DNA from: Desulfobulbaceae bacterium
GTDB taxonomy: Bacteria; Desulfobacterota; Desulfobulbia; Desulfobulbales; Desulfocapsaceae
DNA: 64,000 nt
Reading direction: 5' to 3'
NCBI GenBank assembly: GCA_024636345.1
Contig: JAGXHG010000036.1
Coordinates: forward strand, 1 to 64,000
In this document: positions 25,814 to 34,413 of the stretch, piece after piece
How the letters are laid out: every line of letters begins with the position of its first letter
How positions within the stretch are numbered: the first letter of the stretch is position 1
Position numbers and translations under genes: made by a program
The notes under the pieces: model-generated
Told to the model about the DNA's origin: nothing
What the model saw: only the letters and a program-made list of their open reading frames with translations
Database searches by the model: none

Positions 25814-26887
25814 TTACTTTTTGTCTTCCTTAGTGACGTCTATCTGAGTGGTCGCTTCTGTTGAAGTTGACCGATACTGTCGCCTGGCCATTTCCCGCAT
25901 GGTTTTTGCCTTGTCCGACTCATCCATGATCTCTCGGCCAACGATTTCTTCCAGAATATCTTCCATGGAGATAATCCCGGTCATGGCCCCGTATTCATCC
26001 ACAACCACGAAAAGATGTTGGTGCCTCTCATAAAAATCGACGAGCACTCGATTTAATGGGGCGGTTTCTGCCACAAAATGGACCGGGCTCATGAGCTGTG
26101 ACAGTGGAAGGGTGTTTTTTTGTTCAGCTGCAGCAAGTAATATATCCTTACGCATAACTATCCCGACAACATCATTGGGGGTGTCATGATAGAGTGGCAT
26201 TCTGCTGTGACGGCTGAACATGCTTTCAAGTTTTATGGTGTCTGCAACGGTCAGGTCCTGATTCAGGGAAAAAGTGACCGTGCGAGGAGTCATGACCTGA
26301 CGGACAATCTTGTTGCCAAGTTCCAGGATATTATTGATGACTCGTTCCTGATCCGCTTCGATTTCACCGGACTTCAAAGACATGGAAGCGATCGTTCGTA
26401 ATTCTTCAGCGGAGATATGTCCACTGTTCTTGTTTTGGGGAATAATCCGGGTGATCATCTGGCAAAGCCAGATGATGGGTTTGAACAGGATCACCATAAA
26501 GAAGAGAGGTCTGGCAATCAAGGGGGCAAGTTTCACCGCATAGCTAACCCCGATTGTTTTAGGAATAATTTCAGAAAAGATCAGAATCGACATGGTAAAA
26601 AATACGGAGAACAGAATAAGATTTTTTTCACCAAATACCGCAGCGGCAGAAGCTCCGGCTACAGTGGCCCCGACGGTATTGGCAATGGTATTCATGGTGA
26701 GGATGGCAGTGATAGGTTTGTTAATGTCGGCTCGTAAGGATGTAAGCAGGGTTGCAGAGCTGTGGCCTGTTTTTTTGAGCATCTCCACCTGGCTGGTAGA
26801 GATTGAGTAGAGAATTGCTTCAAAAAGAGAACAGCAGAAAGAGATGCTAAGGGCCAAAATGACTGCGGTAATAAGGGTGGATAGCAC
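25814..26887 (-). CDS. CNNM/CBS-domain membrane protein (HlyC/CorC family)
   Basis: 357 aa. CNNM (DUF21) membrane domain at about 1-180 with several hydrophobic segments and the signature ISTSQVEMLKK, then ILIFSEIIPKTIGVSYA. Two CBS domains at about 200-325 (VMTPRTVTF, SRMPLYHDTPNDVVGIVMRK, LFVVVDEYGAMTGIISMEDI). It lacks the C-terminal CorC_HlyC domain seen in many relatives. The family is linked to Mg2+ or other divalent-cation export. Convergent with the Mla operon. Confidence 0.9.
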   Translation of the reverse strand: MLSTLITAVILALSISFCCSLFEAILYSISTSQVEMLKKTGHSSATLLTSLRADINKPITAILTMNTIANTVGATVAGASAAAVFGEKNLILFSVFFTMSILIFSEIIPKTIGVSYAVKLAPLIARPLFFMVILFKPIIWLCQMITRIIPQNKNSGHISAEELRTIASMSLKSGEIEADQERVINNILELGNKIVRQVMTPRTVTFSLNQDLTVADTIKLESMFSRHSRMPLYHDTPNDVVGIVMRKDILLAAAEQKNTLPLSQLMSPVHFVAETAPLNRVLVDFYERHQHLFVVVDEYGAMTGIISMEDILEEIVGREIMDESDKAKTMREMARRQYRSTSTEATTQIDVTKEDKK

Positions 26888-26914
26888 AAATATACTCCTG
26901 AATGAAATTTAGGA

Positions 26915-26973
26915 GCCGTTAAGGAGTGAACAATGTTTTTTCCTCTTGTTCATTCCTCTTACGGGTCCTTATG
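26915..26973. repeat. Dispersed inverted repeat, copy A
   Basis: Begins GCCGTTAAGGAGTGAACA and ends TGTTCATTCCTCTTACGG followed by GTCCTTATG; the arms are nearly complementary. Related copies lie at 26987, 39740, 39864 and 52303. Confidence 0.65.
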
Positions 26974-26986
26974 AAATTGCGGAGGC

Positions 26987-27040
26987 GCCGTTAAGGAATG
27001 AACTCTGTTTTTTTGCTCATTCCTTCTACCGATCCTTATG
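26987..27040. repeat. Dispersed inverted repeat, copy B
   Basis: GCCGTTAAGGAATGAACT pairs with GCTCATTCCTTCTACCG, then ATCCTTATG. It is in direct tandem with copy A (period 72 bp). Confidence 0.65.
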
Positions 27041-27421
27041 CTAGTCGCGGCATTTCAATGGTATGTTTTTTTCTGAACAACGGCTAGCCCTGAAGGATAC
27101 AGAGTGAAGTTGATACGTTAAGCATTAAAATTAAGTAAAGGGTAGGTATGATACTTCTTTGCCAAGAGGCAACTTAACGTTATATAAGTACATATATACT
27201 CTTTAATGAGTCAATCTTTCAATTGGAAAGAGTTCGGATAGCAGAATTTACTCTTTCTTCAGTGGTGAAAGAAATAAAGAAGTGAAATGTCGACAGGAAT
27301 CGAATAATCAGGAGTATCTGGGCAGGATGATGAATTCTGAATTGGAGACTTCTTAATGGTCAGGTTTCCGTTAGGCCCAGAAGAAAATTTAAAAGAAAAT
27401 AATATGACAAGAGGATGAAGA
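27041..27421. other. Gene-free leader of the aminopeptidase gene
   Basis: An A+T-rich stretch with a small hairpin TTGCC-AAGA-GGCAA near 27160 followed by A+T boxes. No gene recognised. It probably holds the pepA promoter, but no single -35/-10 pair stands out. Confidence 0.35.
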
Positions 27422-28969
27422 GTGGAATCGACAAAACTGATTGTAACTGAGAAAAAACCTGAACAGTTCAGTGGCGACTTGCTGGTTTATTACATAGAGC
27501 TGGCTAAAAAAGGTGGTTTTAAGTGTGAAAATACCATAGTGCAGAGTTGGTTGGAAAATAGCGGGACACTGGGAGAATTCAGTGCCAAATCTGGAGAATG
27601 TTTAGTGTTTTACCCCCAGACAGATAAAAAGAATGGTGCTTTTTCTGCCAAGCGTATCCTTGTCGTGGGGTTGGGAAAGTTTGAGGGAAACGAGACTCAT
27701 GATGAACTTCGGGAAAGATGCCGTCTGAGTGGCGGAACCATAGCCCAGCAAGCGGCCAAGGTAAAGGCGAAGAAAATCATGATCTGTCTGCCTGAAATTA
27801 TGGATGTACGGCCAAAAGAGGTTGCCGAATGCATAAGTGAAGGGGTGTTACTGGGTGATTATCATTTTTTGAAATATAAGAAGAATGACCCTGATGAAGA
27901 GTCCTTCACAGGGTTTGAGGAAGTTCGTCTCTTTGTCCAGTCCAGCACGGATGCCCTGCAAAAAGGGATGCGCGCGGGACAGATTGCGGCTCTTGCAGCC
28001 CGTGAGGCCAGAAATATGGCCAATGAACCCGGAAATAGTTGGACTCCTTCCCATTTTGCTGCCCATGGTCGCATGCTTGCCAAAAAATATTCCTTGAAGT
28101 GTACGGTGCTTGATAAGGATGATATGAAGCGTCTCGGGATGGGTGGCATCCTGGCTGTAAATCAAGGTTCACCGGAACCGCCCAAGATGGTTATCCTGGA
28201 ATATCGGCCAATTCATAAATCACAGACCGTGCTTCTTGTGGGGAAGGGGCTTACCTTCGATTCAGGTGGTGTCAGCCTCAAACCGGCAGCTGGGATGGAG
28301 GATATGAAATATGATATGTGCGGCGGTGCAGCGGTTATGGCCCTGATGCAGGCAGTGGGAGAAGAACGGCCTGATCTGGGAGTGATTGCCATTGTACCGT
28401 CAACAGATAATATGGCTGGGGGGGCTGCCTTGAAACCGGGAGATATTATTACTCATTACAATGGATTGACCTCAGAAATTGTTAATACTGATGCCGAGGG
28501 ACGGCTGATCCTGGCAGATGCCCTGGCTTATGGTCTGGAGAAATTCAAACCTGATTGCGTGATTGATATTGCGACTTTGACCGGGGCCGCCATTGTTGGT
28601 CTTGGACATCATCGTACTGCACTCCTTGGTAATAATGATGAGCTGGTTGCTCGTCTACTGGCCGCTGGTGAGCGCAGTGGTGAGCCTCTGTGGCGACTGC
28701 CTCTTGGTAAGGAGTACACAAAACAGATTAAATCTCTAGTGGCTGATATGAAAAACACCGGTGGAAAGTCGGCCGGGACCATTACTGCGGCGGCCTATCT
28801 GGAAAAATTTGTTACCGATACCCCCTGGGCCCATCTGGATATTGCCGGTACTGCCTGGGAATTTACGGAAAAATCATATGTTCCTAAAGGGCCGTCAGGC
28901 ATAGGTGTCAGGACCCTTCTGGAACTTGTGCGGAAATGGAAGAAAGAAGAAAAAGCACTCAGCATATAG
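27422..28969 (+). CDS. pepA: Leucyl aminopeptidase, M17 family
   Basis: 515 aa from a GTG at 27422 with AGAGGATGAAGA upstream. The N-terminal macro-like domain covers about 1-170 and the catalytic domain about 190-510. Metal-binding and catalytic motifs are intact: VGKGLTFDSGGVSLKP (Lys and Asp), KYDMCGGAAV, and the signature NTDAEGRLILADAL with its Asp, Glu and Arg. It removes N-terminal residues from peptides in the cytoplasm, using two divalent metals. Stands alone; fructose bisphosphatase follows after about 90 bp. Confidence 0.95.
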   Translation: MESTKLIVTEKKPEQFSGDLLVYYIELAKKGGFKCENTIVQSWLENSGTLGEFSAKSGECLVFYPQTDKKNGAFSAKRILVVGLGKFEGNETHDELRERCRLSGGTIAQQAAKVKAKKIMICLPEIMDVRPKEVAECISEGVLLGDYHFLKYKKNDPDEESFTGFEEVRLFVQSSTDALQKGMRAGQIAALAAREARNMANEPGNSWTPSHFAAHGRMLAKKYSLKCTVLDKDDMKRLGMGGILAVNQGSPEPPKMVILEYRPIHKSQTVLLVGKGLTFDSGGVSLKPAAGMEDMKYDMCGGAAVMALMQAVGEERPDLGVIAIVPSTDNMAGGAALKPGDIITHYNGLTSEIVNTDAEGRLILADALAYGLEKFKPDCVIDIATLTGAAIVGLGHHRTALLGNNDELVARLLAAGERSGEPLWRLPLGKEYTKQIKSLVADMKNTGGKSAGTITAAAYLEKFVTDTPWAHLDIAGTAWEFTEKSYVPKGPSGIGVRTLLELVRKWKKEEKALSI

Positions 28970-29058
28970 TGCCCAGTTATATCATTCCCATGTTCTACAG
29001 AGGGAAGATATAACTATACTTAATAGTGACGATACCTTTAATTCAATCAGGAGAAAAG

Positions 29059-30069
29059 ATGAAACGACCAGTGGGAATAACCGTCCATCGAAAGATTATG
29101 GATAGTCAGCATATGCACCGAGAGGCAACAGGGGATCTGTCAGGTCTGCTGACAGAATTGATTGTTGCCGGCAAGATTATCTCAGCCGAGGCCAATATGG
29201 CAGGGTTAGCTGATATAATAGGGGTCTCGGGTAAGACTAATATCCAGGGGGAAGAGGTGCAGAAGCTGGATGAGTTTGCTAATAATACTATCAAACGTAG
29301 AATGGCCAGAAGCGGATATATCTGTGTCATGGCCTCGGAAGAAGATGATGAGATTATTCCGACTCAGGAAGGATATGAGGGTAAATATACCCTGGCCTTT
29401 GATCCTCTGGATGGATCATCCAATATAGATGTTAATGTCAGCATCGGCACCATCTTTTCCATTCATCGCCGTCAGAGTAAGGGCAAGCAGGGAACCCTGC
29501 AGGATGTCCTTCAGCCAGGAAACAGTCTCGTTGCCGCAGGATATATTATCTATGGATCTTCAACCATGATGGTCTACTCCACAGGGGAGGGGGTACATGG
29601 TTTTACATTGGATCCCAGTGTCGGAGAGTTTTTCCTTTCCCATGAAAACATCCGGATTCCGGAAAAAAGTAAATATTTCTCAGTGAATGAAGGAAACTAT
29701 CATTACTGGACCCCTGAGATGCGTGAGTATGTAAATTATCTGAAAGAGATTGATGGGGATTCAGGACGTCCCTACAGCTCCCGCTATATCGGATCATTGG
29801 TCGCCGATTTTCACCGTAATCTGATTACTGGCGGCATCTTCCTCTATCCCTGTGATTGCCGCAATCCCGACAAGCCCAAGGGAAAACTGCGTTTGCTTTA
29901 CGAGGCATCACCCCTGGCCTATCTGGTGGAGCAGGCTGGTGGTCGTGCCATCACTGATGAGGGGCAGAGGATTCTTGATATTCAACCCACGGAGCTCCAT
30001 CAGCGGATCTCCTTGATCATCGGCAGCAAGAAGGAAGTGGATGAGGTAGAGGGGTTTCTGGTCAGATAA
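29059..30069 (+). CDS. fbp: Fructose-1,6-bisphosphatase, class I
   Basis: 336 aa from the ATG at 29059 (MKRPVGITVHRKIMDS), preceded by AGGAG; an ATG at 29026 lacks an SD. Motifs: the metal-binding acidic site ASEEDDE and AFDPLDGSSNIDVNVSIGT, the sugar-phosphate site YSSRYIGSLVADFHRNL, and LRLLYEASPLAYLVEQAGG. It converts fructose 1,6-bisphosphate to fructose 6-phosphate in gluconeogenesis. A class I enzyme fits an autotrophic or gluconeogenic anaerobe. Confidence 0.95.
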   Translation: MKRPVGITVHRKIMDSQHMHREATGDLSGLLTELIVAGKIISAEANMAGLADIIGVSGKTNIQGEEVQKLDEFANNTIKRRMARSGYICVMASEEDDEIIPTQEGYEGKYTLAFDPLDGSSNIDVNVSIGTIFSIHRRQSKGKQGTLQDVLQPGNSLVAAGYIIYGSSTMMVYSTGEGVHGFTLDPSVGEFFLSHENIRIPEKSKYFSVNEGNYHYWTPEMREYVNYLKEIDGDSGRPYSSRYIGSLVADFHRNLITGGIFLYPCDCRNPDKPKGKLRLLYEASPLAYLVEQAGGRAITDEGQRILDIQPTELHQRISLIIGSKKEVDEVEGFLVR

Positions 30070-30422
30070 GACTACAGCCCTGCTCAATTTTTCAGGATAA
30101 GTCTATCAACGAAAAGTAGTCATTTTTTTGTCGTAACCAGCCTTCTTGGTATTGTTTTAAGCTTCTTTTTCTAAAGATTGCTGATTTGTTAATATCTCAG
30201 CAATCGATTGATGCTTCTTTACAGGATAATGGCCATTCTCATTTCTTCTGTGAAATAAGTAAGATATCGCGATATCAACGAGGTTAACAAAAGAGGATTG
30301 CCCTTGAAACACTCCGGAAACATTGTACGATACGATATTACGTTGCTATTAACCTCTTTTATAATGATCAGGGGTATGTTTTCTGGCCCTGATCAGGGTT
30401 TGACACCTGAGGCCGGGATCCC
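30070..30422. other. Intergenic region upstream of the formate dehydrogenase operon
   Basis: No gene recognised. It holds a 9-bp inverted repeat GATTGCTGA / TCAGCAATC (30176-30205), a widely spaced GAGGTTAA / TTAACCTC pair, and the GATCAGGG palindromes near the start codon. The composition changes sharply here from A+T-rich to G+C-rich. Confidence 0.45.
30366..30398. promoter_or_regulatory. Palindromic operator-like element at the formate dehydrogenase start
   Basis: GATCAGGG, 13 bp, CCCTGATC form a perfect inverted repeat, and the right half extends to the 12-bp palindrome CCCTGATCAGGG. It lies 25-57 bp before the ATG at 30423. The arrangement suggests a dimeric regulator binding site; no binder can be named. 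Confidence 0.45.
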
Positions 30423-32492
30423 ATGCGCCACGTTCTGACGACCTGCCCCTATTGCGGATGCGGATGCGGCGTCTATCTCCGCGAGGAAGACGGTCGTGTT
30501 ACCGGCGCCATGCCGAGCCGCAACCACCCCGTCTCCCGCAACAACCTCTGCGTCAAGGGCTGGCACCTGCACGACTTCATCCATCATCCGGCCCGGATCA
30601 CCGATCCCCTGATGCGCAAAAATGGCTCACTGGTCCCGGTTTCGTGGGATGAAGCCCTCGATTTCACCGCGAGCGAACTGGCCCGCATTGCCAAGCAGAC
30701 CAATCACCGCGGCATCGGCCTGCTTTCCTCGGCCAAATGCACCAACGAGGAGAACTTCCTGTTCCAGAAGTTGGCGAGGGCGGTGCTCAAGACCAACAAC
30801 GTCGACCACTGCGCCCGCCTCTGACACGCCCCGACGGTGGCAGGTCTTGCCACTACCTTCGGCTCAGGGGCGATGACCAACTCCATCAACGAGATCGAGG
30901 AGGCAGAGGTCATCCTCGTCTCCGGTTCAAACACCACCGAGGCCCATCCCCAGGTGGCGCGCCGCATGTTTGACGCCATGGATAAAGGCGCCAAACTCAT
31001 CGTCATCGACCCGCGCCGCACCCGGCTGGCCGAATTCGCCACCGTCCATCTGAACCTGCGTCCCGGCACCGATATCCCGCTGCTCAACGGCCTGATGAAG
31101 GTGATCCTCGAAGAGAACTTCATCGACACCCTGTTCATCGAGATGCGCACCGAGAATTTCATTGAGCTCCGCGATATGCTCTACGCCCTTGATCTGGACG
31201 AAATTGCCAGCATCACCGGGGTGGAGGTCGACAAGATCCGCAAGGCTGCCAGACTCTACGGCCGGGCGAAGCGCTCAGTGATCTGCTACTGCCTCGGGAT
31301 CACTCAGCATGTCACCGGGACTGCCAACGTCCAGGCCATAGCCAATCTTTCGATGATGACCGGCAACGTCGAGAAGGAATTTACCGGCGTTGATCCACTG
31401 CGCGGCCAGAATAACGTCCAGGGGGCCTGCGATATGGGGGCGCTGCCCAACGTCTTCCCCAGCTATCAGGCGGTGAACAACCAGGACTACCGGGAAAAAT
31501 TCGAACGGGTGTGGAAGACCGACCTGCCGGGAGAACCGGGCCTCGATCTGCTGTCCATGACCCACAGCGGCGCGAAAGGTCCCATCCGTGCCATGTTCAT
31601 CATGGGTGAGAACCCGATGATGAGCGACCCCATGCTCGACAAGGTCGAAGAGACCCTCACCGGCCTCGACTTCCTGGTGGTCTCCGACCTCTTTCTCACC
31701 GAGACCGCGGCCCTGGCCCATGTCGTCTTTCCGGCTGCCTCCTTTGCCGAAAAGACCGGCACCTTCACCAACACCGAGCGGCGGGTGCAGATGGTGCGCC
31801 AGGCCATTGACCCCATCAGCGGTTGCCGCACCGACGCCGATATCATCGCCGGACTCGCAGCCCGGCTCGGTTACCCCATGTCCTACGAGTCCCCGGCCGA
31901 GATCATGGAGGAGATCGCCCTGCTCGCCCCGATCTACGGCGGCATCCGCCACGACCGGCTCCAGGGATCCTGGGGCCTGCAATGGCCGTGCTGGGACACC
32001 AATCATCCCGGCACCCCCTTTCTGCACAAGTATTACTTCACCCGCGGACGCGGTCACTTCATTCCCGGCAGCCATGTGGAGCCGTCCGAGAATCCGTGCA
32101 AGGATTTTCCCTTCTACCTCAACACCGGCCGCATCTATCACCATTATCACACCGGTACCATGACCCGGAAGAGCGCTACACTTTCACGGGAATCGTGTGA
32201 GGCGCTCCTGCAGATCCACCCCGACGATGCCGCCAAGCTTTTGGTGCGCAACGGCGACATGCTCTGCGTCGCCTCCCGCCGCGGGGCCATTGAGGTTCGG
32301 GCCGAAATCAGCAGCCAGGTGGCCCCGGGGTCGGTCTACACCTCCTTCCATTTTAACGAGGCGCCCATCAACCGGTTGACTGTCGACGCCAACGACCCCC
32401 TGTCCCGCTGCCCGGAGTTCAAGGTCTGCGCCGTACGCATCGAGAAAAAATGTCCGGACACCGCCGCCGCTTTCCGAGGGACAAAGTCATGA
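30423..32492 (+). CDS. fdhA: Selenocysteine-containing formate dehydrogenase catalytic subunit
   Basis: 689 codons read through an in-frame TGA at 30822-30824 (residue 134). The context is DHCARL-U-HAPTVAGL, the exact position of catalytic Sec140 in E. coli FdhF (CARV-U-HGPSVAGL), so the TGA is read as selenocysteine and not as a stop. The N-terminal [4Fe-4S] ligands are CPYCGCGC and NNLCVKG. Molybdopterin-domain signatures include GSNTTEAHPQVARR, MTGNVEKEFTGVDPLRGQNN and MGENPMMSDP; the C-terminal binding domain has NTGRIYHHYHTGTMTRKS. It oxidises formate (or reduces CO2) at a Mo/W bis-pterin site. No Tat signal, so it is cytoplasmic. It overlaps the Fe-S subunit by 4 nt. Strongly G+C-rich. 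Confidence 0.93.
30822..30862 (+). promoter_or_regulatory. Bacterial SECIS element and selenocysteine codon
   Basis: Directly after TGA, GTGGCA (30837-30842) pairs with TGCCAC (30848-30853) around the loop GGTCT, with lower pairing CCGA / TCGG. The GCAGGTCT apex is the same as that of the E. coli fdhF SECIS (GUUGCAGGUCUGC), the SelB-binding element. Confidence 0.82.
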
Positions 32493-33364
32493 ACGACAGA
32501 TATATCCTCAGCAAGGCACACCTCAAGAGCTTCCTGCGCAAGGTCAAGAAAAGCCATCGCCTGGTGGCGCCGGTCACCAACCAGCACGGCGACACCCTGT
32601 TCTGCACCCTCAGCCACCTCGATCGGGTGCCGGTCAATCTCAACGACCAGCCCCTCAATTCCATCAAACCTTTCCTCTTTCCCCAGCAGGAAACCCTCTG
32701 CACCTATACCGTCGATGAAAACGGCTACCGCTTCACCGAAAACGAAGCACTACCCGAGCCCACTGTCTACCTCGGCGTGCGGCCCTGCGATCTCATGGCG
32801 GTTCTCTATACCGATGTGATTTTTATGGGGGGAATCAAGGATAAAAATTACCGGGCCCGGCGGCAGGACGCGATCCTCATCGGCCTGAACTGCAACGACC
32901 CTTTCCCCAACTGCTTCTGCAACGCCACCAAAAGCGGACCATTTCTTGAGTACGGCTACGACTTGCTGCTCACCGATCTCGGGGAGCGTTATCTGGTGGA
33001 GGTCGGCTGCCCCAAGGGCCGGGAGATGCTGCAGGACTGGATCCAGTTTTTCACCCCGGCCGAGGAGGAGGACACCCGGCAGCAGTACCAGCTCTCCCTG
33101 GAGGCCATGGCCAAGTTCCGCCTCAACGTCCATGCCGATCAGGCCATCGGTCGCCTCCAGGCGGGCCTGGTGCCGGAGGAGGTGTGGGAAGAGCTCTCCC
33201 TGCGCTGTCAGGACTGCGCCGGCTGCGCCTATGTCTGCCCCACCTGCACCTGTTTTACCATCAGCGACCGCAAAACCGACGAGCAATCCGGAGTGCGGCT
33301 GCGCAGCTGGGATGCCTGCACCTTCGGGGCTTCACCCGCATGGCCGGCGGTCACAACCCGGTGA
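32489..33364 (+). CDS. Formate dehydrogenase-associated Fe-S subunit (HydB/AsrA-like), frame broken near the C-terminus
   Basis: 291 aa from the ATG at 32489, overlapping fdhA (ATGA). It resembles the beta subunits of sulfhydrogenases and the A subunit of anaerobic sulfite reductase: YLGVRPCDLMAV, LIGLNCNDPFPNCFC, and a [4Fe-4S] motif CQDCAGCAYVCPTCTCF. The frame derails at TTCGGGGCTTC (about 33325): one extra G gives CTFGGFTRMAGG, which continues in the next frame to a second cluster motif. Role by context: electron transfer between the formate dehydrogenase and the flavin subunit downstream. Confidence 0.85.
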   Translation: MNDRYILSKAHLKSFLRKVKKSHRLVAPVTNQHGDTLFCTLSHLDRVPVNLNDQPLNSIKPFLFPQQETLCTYTVDENGYRFTENEALPEPTVYLGVRPCDLMAVLYTDVIFMGGIKDKNYRARRQDAILIGLNCNDPFPNCFCNATKSGPFLEYGYDLLLTDLGERYLVEVGCPKGREMLQDWIQFFTPAEEEDTRQQYQLSLEAMAKFRLNVHADQAIGRLQAGLVPEEVWEELSLRCQDCAGCAYVCPTCTCFTISDRKTDEQSGVRLRSWDACTFGASPAWPAVTTR

Positions 33365-33525
33365 ATCCGAGGACCGGCGCCATCCGCCAGCGTTTCATGC
33401 ACAAGCTGAACTATGACGTCACCCAATACGGCCGCCCCAGTTGTGTCGGCTGCGGCCGCTGCGTCGGCATCTGCTTCGGCGGCGTTGATATCGTCCGCTT
33501 CATCGGGATGGCCGGCGAAGATTAA
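33328..33525 (+). CDS. C-terminal continuation of the Fe-S subunit after the frame break
   Basis: The frame reads GFTRMAGGHNPVNPRTGAIR, then the second [4Fe-4S] motif CVGCGRCVGICFGGVDIV, and stops at 33525. The typical AsrA/HydB protein has both cluster motifs in one chain, so this belongs to the gene starting at 32489, shifted by a single missing base near 33325. It has no start codon of its own at this point. Confidence 0.8.
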   Translation, partial: GFTRMAGGHNPVNPRTGAIRQRFMHKLNYDVTQYGRPSCVGCGRCVGICFGGVDIVRFIGMAGED

Positions 33526-33564
33526 AGGAAAGGACCCCGGAAAAAAGGAAACAACCAGACAGCC

Positions 33565-34413
33565 ATGCAGACAAAGCGTACAGAAGACTATATCCCCAAG
33601 GCGGCAGTGATCAGAAAAATCACCGTCGAAAACTCCCAGGTCAAGACCTTTGAAATGGCTTTTGCCGATGAGGAGAGCAACCGCTCCTTCCACTACCTGC
33701 CGGGCCAGTTCATGATGGTTTCGGTGCCCCACCATGGCGAGGCGCCGATCTCCTTCTCCTCGACCCCGACCAGGCCCGGCACCATCGAGCTGAGCGTGCG
33801 GCGGGCAGGCGCCTTGACCGCATTCATGCACACCATGGAGGAAGGTGAGCAGATCGGCCTGCGGGGCCCATACGGCAAGCCCTTCCCCATGGCGACCCTG
33901 GAAGGACGCCACTTGCTCTTCATTGCCGGCGGGATCGGGCTGGCGCCGCTGCGGTCGGTGATCAACTACTGCCTCGACCGGGAGGCCGCCTTTCCCCGCC
34001 TCACCCTCCTCTACGGCAGCCGTCTGCCTTCCGATATCGCCTTCCATGCCGATCTGGGGCCTTGGCGCAATCATCCGCGGATTTCCTGTTTCCTCACTGT
34101 GGACGCAGCCGAGCCGGGATGGGACGGAGCGGTGGGACTGGTGACGGCCCTGCTCAATCATACCGACATCGACCCGGCCGCCACCACCGCTCTGGTCTGC
34201 GGGCCACCGATGATGATCGATGCCACTCTGAAGGAACTTTCCGGCCGCGGTTTTTCCGATGACAATATCCTCACCACCATGGAGCGCCATATGAAATGCG
34301 GTATCGGGGTTTGCCGTCACTGTCACATGGACTCCAAACTGGTCTGCGTCGACGGGCCGGTGTTCAGCCGCGCCCAGTTGCTGCAGCTCGATGTGGCGGA
34401 GGTGCAGTCATGA
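33565..34413 (+). CDS. FAD/NAD(P)-binding oxidoreductase subunit with [2Fe-2S] site (HydG/AsrB/PyrK-like)
   Basis: 282 aa. An FAD-binding beta-barrel (about 10-105) has YLPGQFMMVSVP and APISFSSTP. The NAD(P)-binding domain (about 110-230) has LLFIAGGIGLAPLRSVINY and ALVCGPPMM. A C-terminal [2Fe-2S] cluster is bound by the cysteines in KCGIGVCRHCHMDSKLVC. With the Fe-S subunit it should link the formate dehydrogenase to NAD(P), as in formate:NAD(P)+ oxidoreductases and sulfhydrogenase HydBG modules (inference). The start of the RACo-like gene overlaps its stop by 4 nt. Confidence 0.88.
   Translation: MQTKRTEDYIPKAAVIRKITVENSQVKTFEMAFADEESNRSFHYLPGQFMMVSVPHHGEAPISFSSTPTRPGTIELSVRRAGALTAFMHTMEEGEQIGLRGPYGKPFPMATLEGRHLLFIAGGIGLAPLRSVINYCLDREAAFPRLTLLYGSRLPSDIAFHADLGPWRNHPRISCFLTVDAAEPGWDGAVGLVTALLNHTDIDPAATTALVCGPPMMIDATLKELSGRGFSDDNILTTMERHMKCGIGVCRHCHMDSKLVCVDGPVFSRAQLLQLDVAEVQS

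Noticed and set aside
30070-30130. Terminator after fbp formed by GACTAC / GTAGTC and a following T-run
   Set aside because: The stem is only 6 bp with a loop of about 40 nt, too weak to support.
30399-30404. TTGACA as a -35 box for fdhA
   Set aside because: It is only 19 bp from the start codon, leaving no room for a -10 box and a ribosome site.
30822-30824. fdhA as a pseudogene ending in a stop codon
   Set aside because: The TGA is exactly at the catalytic selenocysteine position, the frame continues without change, and a SECIS hairpin follows.
34296-34409. Longer start for the RACo-like protein at 34296
   Set aside because: It overlaps the C-terminal [2Fe-2S] region of the flavin subunit in another frame. 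The ATG at 34410 forms an ATGA coupling and begins directly with the ferredoxin fold.
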